NCBI RefSeq assembly: GCF_029395495.1
Contig: NZ_CP113918.1
Coordinates: forward strand, 1,984,001-2,048,000
Length of the DNA stretch: 64,000 nucleotides
Direction of reading: 5' to 3'
Source: Bifidobacterium sp. ESL0769
GTDB taxonomy: Bacteria > Actinomycetota > Actinomycetes > Actinomycetales > Bifidobacteriaceae
The translations under genes and the position numbers were made by a program. A model generated the notes under the pieces. The model searched no databases. It was not told where the DNA came from and worked only from the letters and a program-made list of their open reading frames with translations. This document shows positions 55,333 to 63,367 of the stretch, one piece after another. How positions within the stretch are numbered: the first letter of the stretch is position 1; the number at the start of each line of letters is the position of its first letter.

Positions 55333-55527
55333 TCACGCGGCCACGCGCTGAACCTTACCAGCCTTGATGCACTTGGCGCACACACGAACGCGAACGTTCT
55401 GTCCGTCGATAGTGGTGCGAACCGACTGAAGGTTCGGGCTGAAGGTGCGCTTATTGCGAATATGTGAATGCGAAACGCTGTAACCGGTCTGCGGTCCCTT
55501 GCCGCACACTGCGCAACGAGCTGCCAT
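55333..55527 (-). CDS. rpmB: 50S ribosomal protein L28
   Basis: The 64-residue protein starts with [27 protein letters not shown] and has [11 protein letters not shown] at its end, so it carries two CxxC pairs (C+ type). The start at 55527 is preceded by AGGGAG. It stands with its own terminator between the MFS gene and a long spacer. Confidence 0.97.
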   Translation of the reverse strand: MAARCAVCGKGPQTGYSVSHSHIRNKRTFSPNLQSVRTTIDGQNVRVRVCAKCIKAGKVQRVAA

Positions 55528-56634
55528 AATGGACTCCCTATACTGTTTTGACTTGCAAGTCTTGATGCCGTTATCCTGCGTTTTGGCGCACAACAGCGAC
55601 ACACAACTTATCAAGTATACAACCGGGGCCGACCAAGGGCAAGATAACGGTTATCCAGGGTTCAGCGAGACCAGATGATTGGCTCGTAGCAGCTCCTCAA
55701 CACTCACCAAATGACACTCACTTATACATATTGTCATCTTAAACCAGGTAAACAATACGGTTGGCCGTAACTCTTGGCGGAGGCTTGGCGATATCTTGCG
55801 ATGGGTTGAAGACGACCCGGCGATGACTTGACGCAACTCTGCAACAGCCTCGATAAAAATGTATAACAATAATGCATAGTCCATCGAGTCATACATCCAG
55901 GAGCAACTAAAGGGAGCGAATGCACTACAAACACACTTATGGCTATCCGGTTGTAATATGACGACGAACGGCGCTTTTACAGTGACGAAAAATTTATTTG
56001 CCGATCCGGTTGTCTAAATCTATCTAGAATTTTGCTTACAGCATATATCATAAAAAGTATTTCTAAAAATATTTATACAATTTTTATAAATTTAGCATGT
56101 ATAATATGCAGTTATTTATTTTTATTCTACTTATGTTAAAGGCCTCAGATATGCAACCGGTGCCCGAAAACATCTACCGCCGGGTATTTTGTCCACAAAA
56201 GCCCAATCAAAGCGCCGCAAGTAGCAAGCGAACCCAGCAAAAATCCCCATCGAAGCAAGTAAGTTTCAAAATTCACCATGCGCTTTTAACCGTTCAACCC
56301 TAAATACCAACCGCTCACATCGATTTTTGCACACTCTTACGTCAAAAAACTCTAGCTACGTCAACAAGAACCGATACAGCTTGATTTAGATTTGACATAA
56401 AAAGTTATTTTATATCATAAATCGATATTTTTGGACTAGTGTATTCTATACAGTCCAAACCCGATAAAGAACAATAACGGATTTTAAAACGCAACAACGA
56501 AATACCCCGTTACGTAGCTGCCTAATTAACTTTCCGGGAATACCTTATTTAGTGCAAAACTCCATCAAAATTCTAATGCAAGGACACCTCGGCGACAGTC
56601 GAGCAGATGAACTGTAAAAATGGAAAAACGCGGT
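55528..56634. other. AT-rich spacer of about 1.1 kb
   Basis: This stretch has no convincing gene of normal size. It is strongly AT-rich between about 55.96 and 56.60 kb, with runs of A and T. Frames at 55651-55896 (minus) and 56097-56303 (plus) read as 81 and 68 residues without recognisable content or good ribosome-binding sites. A 44-codon minus frame at 56145-56279 encodes one membrane helix and is listed separately. Confidence 0.6.
56145..56279 (-). CDS. Possible 44-residue single-span membrane protein
   Basis: The frame reads MVNFETYLLRWGFLLGSLAT and continues with CGALIGLLWTKYPAVDVFG, giving one hydrophobic helix of about 18 residues and a short tail. It is the only short frame in the spacer with protein-like features. 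There is no strong ribosome-binding site, so it could equally be a remnant of a longer gene. Unrecognised. Confidence 0.3.
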   Translation of the reverse strand: MVNFETYLLRWGFLLGSLATCGALIGLLWTKYPAVDVFGHRLHI

Positions 56635-58116
56635 TTAAACTCCGGTCAGGGGCAACACCGCGGTCGGCGAACCGGCCGGGTAGTCGCCGAGATGCACCGG
56701 TTCCCCGTCAGCTGCCACACGGAAGAGGCTCAGATTGTCGCTCACCTCGTTGGCTGCGATCAACATGTTGCCGACAGCCAGAAGGTGACGCGGGCGCTTG
56801 CCCCCGCTTTGCACGCCGCGGCCTTTCCAACTCGGATCGCCCTCGTCGGCCAAACGGCTCAGCTTGCTGCCGTCCCAATACAGGGTCACGATGCGCTCGG
56901 AACCCCGCAGCCCGACATAGACGAAACCGCGTGAGAACGGCGAGACCACAGTGTTTTGGTCTTCCGTTGAACCAGTAAGACGCAGGGCATCGGGCACAAA
57001 GGCCAAGGAGGCAGCCTGATCTGGGTGCTTCCCTTTGTCGCCACCGAGGTTGACAGTTTGGGCCACCCAGAATTCCTCCGACTGGCCTTTCGCTCCTTTA
57101 TCTTTATCGTCCTTATTATCGTCCCCACTATCTCGAGAACCTTCAACGTCCGACCCGACCGGTTCGAGAATGGTCACCGTACAACCCCATTCATCGACGA
57201 CTGCTATACGCCAGTCGCCGCTCTCCCCGAACTTGCCGGAAGGACCGGGCAAAACGTGCATGTCACGCGGGCCGGTGCCGGGAGCCAAGGAAACAAAGCC
57301 AGTGCGAACCAGACACGAACCCTGCCAGCGATGGATATAGATGCGATCCGCACCCAAATCAGTGGTCAGCACACGACCGTCGGTCAGGGGAAGAATCCAG
57401 TGGGCGTGCGGCGCCTCTTGCGCCGGCAACGGTCCGTGGTGCTCCGGGTCGCCGTGCAGCACCTGCGCCACTGGACCCAGAACGTCATCCGCACCAATCG
57501 GCAGAACGCATACCGTACCATCCGCGTAATCGGCGGTAATCAAATGGCGTCCGAGCATGGGATCAACCGCAATGGCGGCATGAGTGGGGCCGGATTTCGC
57601 AGGCAATTTCACGCGGGATATTTCGCGAAGCGTCACTTCGCCGAATCGATTGTCAACATTTTCGCGCGCACTTGCGCTGGATGTATCGGCAGAGTTATTG
57701 CCAGACAACTCGCCCGAATTGCCGCCGATGCTTCCACGAGCAAATTCACCAGACTTATTGCCGGCCTGCCCACCCGAATTCGCTCCTTTATATACGACAC
57801 GCAACGAAGCGACTTCATCGGTATCCTCGAGAACCGCGAAAACCGTATCGCCTTCACGCAAAAGCCACGAAGGTGATGGCACATCCGAAGCCACGCCCGC
57901 GGCTTCGATCGTTGGCAACTTCTGCGAAATATCATCAACAGATAGTTTTTCACCGTTTTTGACATTCATCGAATCATTCGAACGCCCTTTTACGTCAAAC
58001 GTTTTTATGTCTATTGAATTAGGCAACATTAACAAATATCGCTCGACACCTTTGCTTTGTTCGTGATGTATTGATCCGAACCCGCCAACTAGCAGCTGAT
58101 AAGCTTGAATATCCAT
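56635..58116 (-). CDS. Beta-propeller lactonase family protein (YbhE-type 6-phosphogluconolactonase-like)
   Basis: The 493-residue protein is a seven-bladed propeller of the Pgl/YbhE class: PSWLLREGDTVFAVLED, GPTHAAIAVDPMLGRHLITADYADGTVCVLPI, HAHWILPLTDGRVLTTDLGADRIYIHRW, GTGPRDMHVLP and PRHLLAVGNMLIAANEVSDNLSLFRV. 6-Phosphogluconolactonases of this fold act in the pentose phosphate pathway, but bifidobacterial function is not certain. Two low-complexity inserts (Gly/Ser/Asn at about 115-145 and Asp/Lys at about 318-335) lengthen the usual ~340-residue fold. Confidence 0.85.
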   Translation of the reverse strand: MDIQAYQLLVGGFGSIHHEQSKGVERYLLMLPNSIDIKTFDVKGRSNDSMNVKNGEKLSVDDISQKLPTIEAAGVASDVPSPSWLLREGDTVFAVLEDTDEVASLRVVYKGANSGGQAGNKSGEFARGSIGGNSGELSGNNSADTSSASARENVDNRFGEVTLREISRVKLPAKSGPTHAAIAVDPMLGRHLITADYADGTVCVLPIGADDVLGPVAQVLHGDPEHHGPLPAQEAPHAHWILPLTDGRVLTTDLGADRIYIHRWQGSCLVRTGFVSLAPGTGPRDMHVLPGPSGKFGESGDWRIAVVDEWGCTVTILEPVGSDVEGSRDSGDDNKDDKDKGAKGQSEEFWVAQTVNLGGDKGKHPDQAASLAFVPDALRLTGSTEDQNTVVSPFSRGFVYVGLRGSERIVTLYWDGSKLSRLADEGDPSWKGRGVQSGGKRPRHLLAVGNMLIAANEVSDNLSLFRVAADGEPVHLGDYPAGSPTAVLPLTGV

Positions 58117-58227
58117 GTTTTCAATCTATCGCGCTTTGAATGTTCACCCCAAATTTAAAAGCGAATTTTTAATTATTGTGATTTACGTCACATTTTAATT
58201 TATAAATTTACAAAGTTACGTATAAAG

Positions 58228-58258
58228 AACTAGATTTAAAAAATAATTTCATCTAGTT
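58228..58258. promoter_or_regulatory. Inverted repeat upstream of the TetR gene
   Basis: AACTAGAT (58228-58235) and ATCTAGTT (58251-58258) are perfect 8-bp arms 15 nt apart in the AT-rich spacer between the divergent lactonase and TetR genes. It may be the TetR operator. Confidence 0.4.
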
Positions 58259-58407
58259 TAATATGCACAACTCTCTGTATAATGAACCATCGGAAAGTTT
58301 TCTCTACGCGATAATCGCGATTTAACGAAAATCGTCAACCGTTATCCTTTAGAATCAATACAGAAATTCTTCACATAGAATTTTCTCAATCATCAGGAGG
58401 CATCAGA

Positions 58408-59202
58408 ATGTCTAGACCCCGACAAGACTCAAATCAATTGCCGGCTACGACGCGCATGGAGAATGCGTTCTGGAAGTTGCTTGAGGAGCGGGATTATCCC
58501 AAAATCACCGTCACTGACATAGTCAACCTGGCCGGTGTCAACCGTAACTCTTTCTACTACCATTACTGCAAGCTCAACAATCTCGCCGAAACCGCAATTC
58601 AGCATGCCGTCGAAGGAATCAACAGGGCAATGCCCGAATTCACCATCGACCCGGCCAAAGCCTGGAACGGCATCGTTATGCAGCTCATCGGCGTACCGGC
58701 CAACCGCATCTATCTCGACCGTCTCGCGTTGACAGTAAGCGAACACGGTTCCCCGTTCCTGCTTTTCACGGTACACGACGCGATTCGCGACGGCTTCATC
58801 GAGTGGCAGCATCTCGACCGCGACATGACCATCACCCAGAATTGCCTGTTGGAGTTCTCAGTCGGCGGCCTGCTCGCGCTTTCCGGTATGTGGCCCAAAC
58901 TCGCCAAGGAGACGACGGTCGAACAGTGGAGCAATCTCGATGCGGCAGTGGTCGCTCGCACGCTCTACATGGCCGTTTCCGGCGACAGCATGCCCGGTTT
59001 CTGGGTACAGATGTTCCGCAGTGCACTGGAAAATAGCGACGGTTCCCTGCTCAAGAGCATCGCCGAAGCCGAAAGCCAAGACAAGGACTTCAAGCACGAG
59101 GTTGATGCCCTGCTTGAGGACCTTCACACTATGCAGCATCAACATACCGACGGCTTCAGGGGAAACGCCGCGCTTATGGGTGGTATTAGTCACTCTGCTT
59201 GA
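58408..59202 (+). CDS. TetR/AcrR family transcriptional regulator
   Basis: The 264-residue protein has the TetR helix-turn-helix at about 16-60: RMENAFWKLLEERDYPKITV, TDIVNLAGVNRNSFYYHYCKLNNL. The C-terminal ligand domain is all-helical with no recognised ligand. CAGGAGG precedes the ATG. It is divergent from the lactonase and 58 bp upstream of the MscS gene; either could be a target. Confidence 0.9.
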   Translation: MSRPRQDSNQLPATTRMENAFWKLLEERDYPKITVTDIVNLAGVNRNSFYYHYCKLNNLAETAIQHAVEGINRAMPEFTIDPAKAWNGIVMQLIGVPANRIYLDRLALTVSEHGSPFLLFTVHDAIRDGFIEWQHLDRDMTITQNCLLEFSVGGLLALSGMWPKLAKETTVEQWSNLDAAVVARTLYMAVSGDSMPGFWVQMFRSALENSDGSLLKSIAEAESQDKDFKHEVDALLEDLHTMQHQHTDGFRGNAALMGGISHSA

Positions 59203-59260
59203 TTTTTGGATTTTAAGCCGGTCCAACAGGTCTAGGCCTACGGGGGTAAGCTAAAGCCTT

Positions 59261-60013
59261 ATGGATACATTGCTGGACTGGCTCAAGGCGCACGATAGTC
59301 GCATCGCATTTCTGATTATCGTGCTCGCCGTCGCCTTTGCGGCTACAAAAGTCGTTTCGCGATGGCTCAAAAAACTACTTAATCATTCCGGCATTCCCAA
59401 TGCGTCGATTTTCGTCAACCTTTCGTTGGTGGCGATCTGGACCATTGCCGTGGCTATGGTGCTCCAGCCGGTTTTCGGCATCAATCCGACCACCATCGTC
59501 ACGGCGCTTGGCGTCGGCGGCGTTGCGATTTCACTGGGTTTGAAAGACACCATCGCCAATATCATCTCCGGATTCGGACTGATGATCGGTCATGTCATTC
59601 ACCCGGGCGACCACGTGCGTATCCAAAACATCACCGGAACCGTCGAAGACATCACCTGGCGGCAGACGGTGGTGCGCGAGCGCAACGGCAATCAGCTTAT
59701 TATTCCCAATTCAGTACTCAACACTTCTTCGCTGGAACGGCTTACCCGGGAGGGCGAGGCGTGCGTCAGCGTCGCTTTTGCAGTGAAACCCGGCACCGAT
59801 ATCAAAATGGCTGCAAAGCGTATAGCCAGTGTGCTCAAAACGGCGACAGCGAACATCACCGACCGCAGAAACCCACCGCAAATCAACTTCACCGGCTTCT
59901 CACCAGACGGAGTGCAAGGCGAGGCTCTGCTATTCGCCAATACCGGCATCAGCCAGGACCGGGTACGCGATTGCGCCGTGCGCGCGTTGGCGAAGGAAGA
60001 TTTCATTATCTAG
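59261..60013 (+). CDS. Small-conductance mechanosensitive channel (MscS family)
   Basis: The 250-residue channel has two or three membrane segments (about 15-32 and 47-66, then the pore helix) and the MscS signature GVGGVAISLGLKDTIANIISGFGLM, followed by the beta domain IHPGDHVRIQNITGTVEDITWRQTVVRERNGNQLIIPNS. MscS opens on membrane tension to release osmolytes at hypo-osmotic shock. At 250 residues it is a short form. No strong ribosome-binding site is seen. Confidence 0.95.
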   Translation: MDTLLDWLKAHDSRIAFLIIVLAVAFAATKVVSRWLKKLLNHSGIPNASIFVNLSLVAIWTIAVAMVLQPVFGINPTTIVTALGVGGVAISLGLKDTIANIISGFGLMIGHVIHPGDHVRIQNITGTVEDITWRQTVVRERNGNQLIIPNSVLNTSSLERLTREGEACVSVAFAVKPGTDIKMAAKRIASVLKTATANITDRRNPPQINFTGFSPDGVQGEALLFANTGISQDRVRDCAVRALAKEDFII

Positions 60014-60030
60014 GCTTCGCTATTTAAAAT

Positions 60031-60078
60031 CCGTTACCGCGGCAATGGTCATATTCCAACCAACTTCCGCGGTAACGG
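60031..60078. repeat. Perfect 12-bp inverted repeat between convergent genes
   Basis: CCGTTACCGCGG (60031-60042) pairs with CCGCGGTAACGG (60067-60078) with a 24-nt loop. It lies between the MscS and CPBP stop codons and probably acts as a shared hairpin terminator, although no long T run follows. Confidence 0.65.
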
Positions 60079-60105
60079 TAATCTCGAATCTTTAATCCGC
60101 GACCT

Positions 60106-61950
60106 TTATACGTTAAACAACGCCGCAATCATCAGCACGATGCACAGAACGATAAACACAATCGCTCCGGGATTGCCAACCACCGTCTTGAGGCGCGTGC
60201 CTGCCGGCAATTCCTCGGGCGCCCGATAGAACACCAGCTCCTTGCGCATGACCACAGCGACGACGATGCCCGCAATGAACATGACAAGATCGAAAACGAG
60301 ATACATGAGGAACGGCGTGACTTCCCTACCATTCCCTGCAGCGAACGCTTTTTGTATCCCACCGAACATATCCACCGAAACCGTGGCCCACGTGCTCTTG
60401 CTCATCGGCAGGAAAGTCATCTCATAGAGGAACCCACCGAAGAAATTGAACGTCATGTGCATGGCGATGGTATAGCGCAGCTTGCCGGTGCGCACGTAGG
60501 CGTAAGCAAGCAGCAGGCCGAAGCCGAAAGCATAGAAGAACTGGAAGAGGTTGCCGTGGAAGAGGCCAAAAGCGAAGGCAGACACCAGAATCGCCGTTTT
60601 CTCGCCATATTGTTGCATATGGTCAATCAGCAGGCGGCGGAACAGCCATTCTTCGAAAATCGGGCCGATGATCACGGTGAAAAGCAAAAGGCTTATCGGG
60701 TCGAGACGTTGAATCAGGTCGTTGATGCTGCTCTCTGCCTGATTGTGCGAAAGCACGCCTGAAAGGATGTTGCCAATCCAGTTGCCGATATCCGCCACCG
60801 GGAATGATATGGCCATCAGCGCGAAGAACATGCCTACTCCCATATCGCTTGTTTTGCGCTTGACCTTAGGCATCTTACGGAAGATAAGCAGGGATAATGG
60901 AATCGCAACCGCGTAAAGCGGCCCATTACCGATCAGCAATTGCCCCCACATCGGCATTTTGCGGGGATCGACGAATAGCGCCGCAACTCCAGAAAGAATA
61001 GCGGCAAGAACATTCCAGACCAGAACCACCATGACCAAGGCGAAGCCAATGTTCGAGAAACGTTTGCGCGCACTCTGAAGCCATCGGGACATCGCGGCCT
61101 GCCACGCAGCGTTGGGCTGGTAATAACCGCCGAACGCCGGACGGGCGAATTGCGCAGGCGGTTGCTGACCGTACCGAGGCTGCGTGGGGTACTGATAACT
61201 TACGCCAGGCTGCTGGTACTGGTATTGGGGTTGGGGCTGTTGATACCGCTGGTACTGCGGTTGACCGTACTGTCGGTACTGCGGTTGCGATCCAAACTGT
61301 TGCTGCGGATACGACGGGTATTGGTATGTCAGGTATTGCTGCTGCGAGTACTGCTGGGAAGAATATTGGCCAAACTGCTGCGTATATAGACCAGACTGCT
61401 GGTACTGCTGATATTGCGACTGGGGTTGCTGGTTCAGTGGATATTGAGGCTGATACGGCTGGTACTGGAATTGCTGATAACCGGGCTGCGAAGCATATTG
61501 GCCAGGCTGCTGGTACAGCTGCGGCTGGGGCGTCTGGTATGTCTGCGGCTGAGACTGTTGATTCGGCTGGGTCTGAGGGTTGTAAGGCTGACCTTGATAT
61601 TGCGGCGACGGCGCAGTTTCAGCTCTCCAAGACTGCGGCTGCGATGCCTGCGGCTCAGACTGAGCCCGCACTTGCTCGTTCAATGTCCGATAAGCCGATT
61701 GCGGTTTGTATTGAGATTGAGATTCCGCCTGATTTGTCTGGGTCTGAGACGAAGTATGACGATGGAATGCAGAGAAATCCTCCAGACGGTCAGATTGCGG
61801 AGTTTCCTGCGACTTCTGCTCTGTTTGTGCTTTGGCGTGCAACGCATGATACGCCGAATGCGGCTGATGTTGCGGCAGCTGTGACGCACTGGATTCTTCG
61901 TGCTCGCCCGACTGCGAAGTCTGCTCTTCAGAACGGTTATCGTCATTCAT
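60106..61950 (-). CDS. CPBP-family membrane protease with Gln/Tyr/Pro-rich N-terminal domain
   Basis: The start is ATG at 61950 (614 residues). Residues about 1-290 are low-complexity: Gln, Tyr, Pro, Ser and Asn make up most of the sequence, with motifs such as QPQYQQ and YQQPQ repeated. The second half is a membrane domain of about eight helices with the CPBP (CAAX protease/bacteriocin-processing) signature: FEEWLFRRLLIDHM near 430, FAFGLFHGNLFQFFYAFGFGLLLAYAYVRTG near 460, and HMTFNFFGG. The family includes Abi immunity proteins and proteases. The function here is unknown. The N-terminal domain is unlike the family norm. Confidence 0.85.
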   Translation of the reverse strand: MNDDNRSEEQTSQSGEHEESSASQLPQHQPHSAYHALHAKAQTEQKSQETPQSDRLEDFSAFHRHTSSQTQTNQAESQSQYKPQSAYRTLNEQVRAQSEPQASQPQSWRAETAPSPQYQGQPYNPQTQPNQQSQPQTYQTPQPQLYQQPGQYASQPGYQQFQYQPYQPQYPLNQQPQSQYQQYQQSGLYTQQFGQYSSQQYSQQQYLTYQYPSYPQQQFGSQPQYRQYGQPQYQRYQQPQPQYQYQQPGVSYQYPTQPRYGQQPPAQFARPAFGGYYQPNAAWQAAMSRWLQSARKRFSNIGFALVMVVLVWNVLAAILSGVAALFVDPRKMPMWGQLLIGNGPLYAVAIPLSLLIFRKMPKVKRKTSDMGVGMFFALMAISFPVADIGNWIGNILSGVLSHNQAESSINDLIQRLDPISLLLFTVIIGPIFEEWLFRRLLIDHMQQYGEKTAILVSAFAFGLFHGNLFQFFYAFGFGLLLAYAYVRTGKLRYTIAMHMTFNFFGGFLYEMTFLPMSKSTWATVSVDMFGGIQKAFAAGNGREVTPFLMYLVFDLVMFIAGIVVAVVMRKELVFYRAPEELPAGTRLKTVVGNPGAIVFIVLCIVLMIAALFNV

Positions 61951-62068
61951 AGTGCGGCACACACCCTCTCGAGTTATTGATCAATCCAATTATATTAATC
62001 GTGATAATAAATAATATAAAACGACTTATCTATTTCAAACTAAATTCAGCAATTTTTGATATATAGAA

Positions 62069-63217
62069 TCACCGTACCACACCTTCGACGAGCCTGGTAA
62101 TCAGTTCTGTATAACTCACGCCGGTAGCTTCCCAAGCCTTCGGGTACATGGAAATTGGGGTGAATCCAGGGATGGTGTTGATTTCATTGACCATCACTTC
62201 ACCGCGCGGGGTCACGAACGTATCCACACGCGAAAGCCCAGCCCCGTCAATGGCCTTGAACGCTCGAACCGCGACTTCCTGCGCACGCTTCAACGTCTCA
62301 TCGGGCAGATTCGCCGGAACCTCAACGTGCGAGGCTTCGGAATCAGTGTATTTGCTGTCGAAATCGTAGAACTGGTCGTCGTCGGCGCCACGGCGGTCGA
62401 GCACGATCTCGCCGGGCAATGCGCACTTCGGCTCCTCGCCGGCAACCGGGTTGAGCACAGCGCACTCGATCTCGTGGCCGTCGATGCCCTGCTCCACCAA
62501 CACCTTCCAGTCGTGGTGCGACGCCTCGAAAAGCGCCGCAGCGAGTTCTTCCGTATCCCCCTCACGTTCCAATTTGGTCACGCCGAAACTCGAACCGGCG
62601 CGGGAAGGCTTGACAAACAGAGGATAACGCAGCTTAGCTGACTTGATACTTTTCATTGCTTCTGCAGCATCGTTCTTGAACTCGTCGGACGCGTCGAAAT
62701 CGCGGGTATCGAAGGTCACACCGGGAGCCACCGGAATGCCGGCCTCGCTCAAAATAATCTTGGTGAATGCCTTGTCCATGCAAGCGGACGATGCGAAAAC
62801 CCCACAGCCGACATACGGCACACCCATCATCTCGAGCAGGCCTTGCACCGTGCCGTCCTCACCGTACGGACCGTGCAAAACGGGAAATACCACATCGACA
62901 TAACCCAGCGAAGTGAGCTTGCCGTTCTTCTCGCGAACATAGAAGCCATTATTGCCGCGGGACATATCGAGAACGACCGGTTTGACGGCCTCATTCGCTT
63001 CCGTCCCCTCGGCCACGGGCATCGCGCCGTCGGCAACTTCGAAATCGCGGGGATCGGTGCCGCCCATCACCCACTCGCCGGCCTTGGTGATGGCAATGGG
63101 AATCGGCTCGAACCGTTCGGTATCCATCGCCTTCAAAACTCCAGCCGCAGAAAGGCAGGAAATCGAATGCTCGTCCGCTCTGCCACCATACAAAACCACC
63201 ACACGCTGCTTACGCAT
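62069..63217 (-). CDS. ddl: D-alanine--D-alanine ligase
   Basis: This ATP-grasp enzyme joins two D-alanines for the peptidoglycan stem peptide. The 382-residue protein starts with VVVLYGGRADEHSISCLSA and has VFPVLHGPYGEDGTVQGLLEMMGVPYVGCGVFAS, FVKPSRAGSSFGVTK and the metal-binding end GLSRVDTFVTPRGEVMVNEINTIPGFTPISMYPKAWEA. AGGAAATATG marks the start. gpsA lies 150 bp upstream on the same strand, the gpsA-ddl order seen in actinobacteria. Confidence 0.97.
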   Translation of the reverse strand: MRKQRVVVLYGGRADEHSISCLSAAGVLKAMDTERFEPIPIAITKAGEWVMGGTDPRDFEVADGAMPVAEGTEANEAVKPVVLDMSRGNNGFYVREKNGKLTSLGYVDVVFPVLHGPYGEDGTVQGLLEMMGVPYVGCGVFASSACMDKAFTKIILSEAGIPVAPGVTFDTRDFDASDEFKNDAAEAMKSIKSAKLRYPLFVKPSRAGSSFGVTKLEREGDTEELAAALFEASHHDWKVLVEQGIDGHEIECAVLNPVAGEEPKCALPGEIVLDRRGADDDQFYDFDSKYTDSEASHVEVPANLPDETLKRAQEVAVRAFKAIDGAGLSRVDTFVTPRGEVMVNEINTIPGFTPISMYPKAWEATGVSYTELITRLVEGVVR

Positions 63218-63367
63218 ATTTCCTCGCTTTACCTCGTCCGAAACCGAACCTGAACCCCAAGCCTACACGGCAAAGCAGCGACACTCCGATACGTATACCT
63301 CTCATTCACAAAGCCGATGCACGCGAGAAATATAGGTGTGTCGACAAGAAGTAAGAAGACAGTCTTG

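Noticed and set aside
55651..56303. Two short frames in the AT-rich spacer (81 and 68 residues)
   Set aside because: Neither has a recognisable domain, good start signal or neighbour support.
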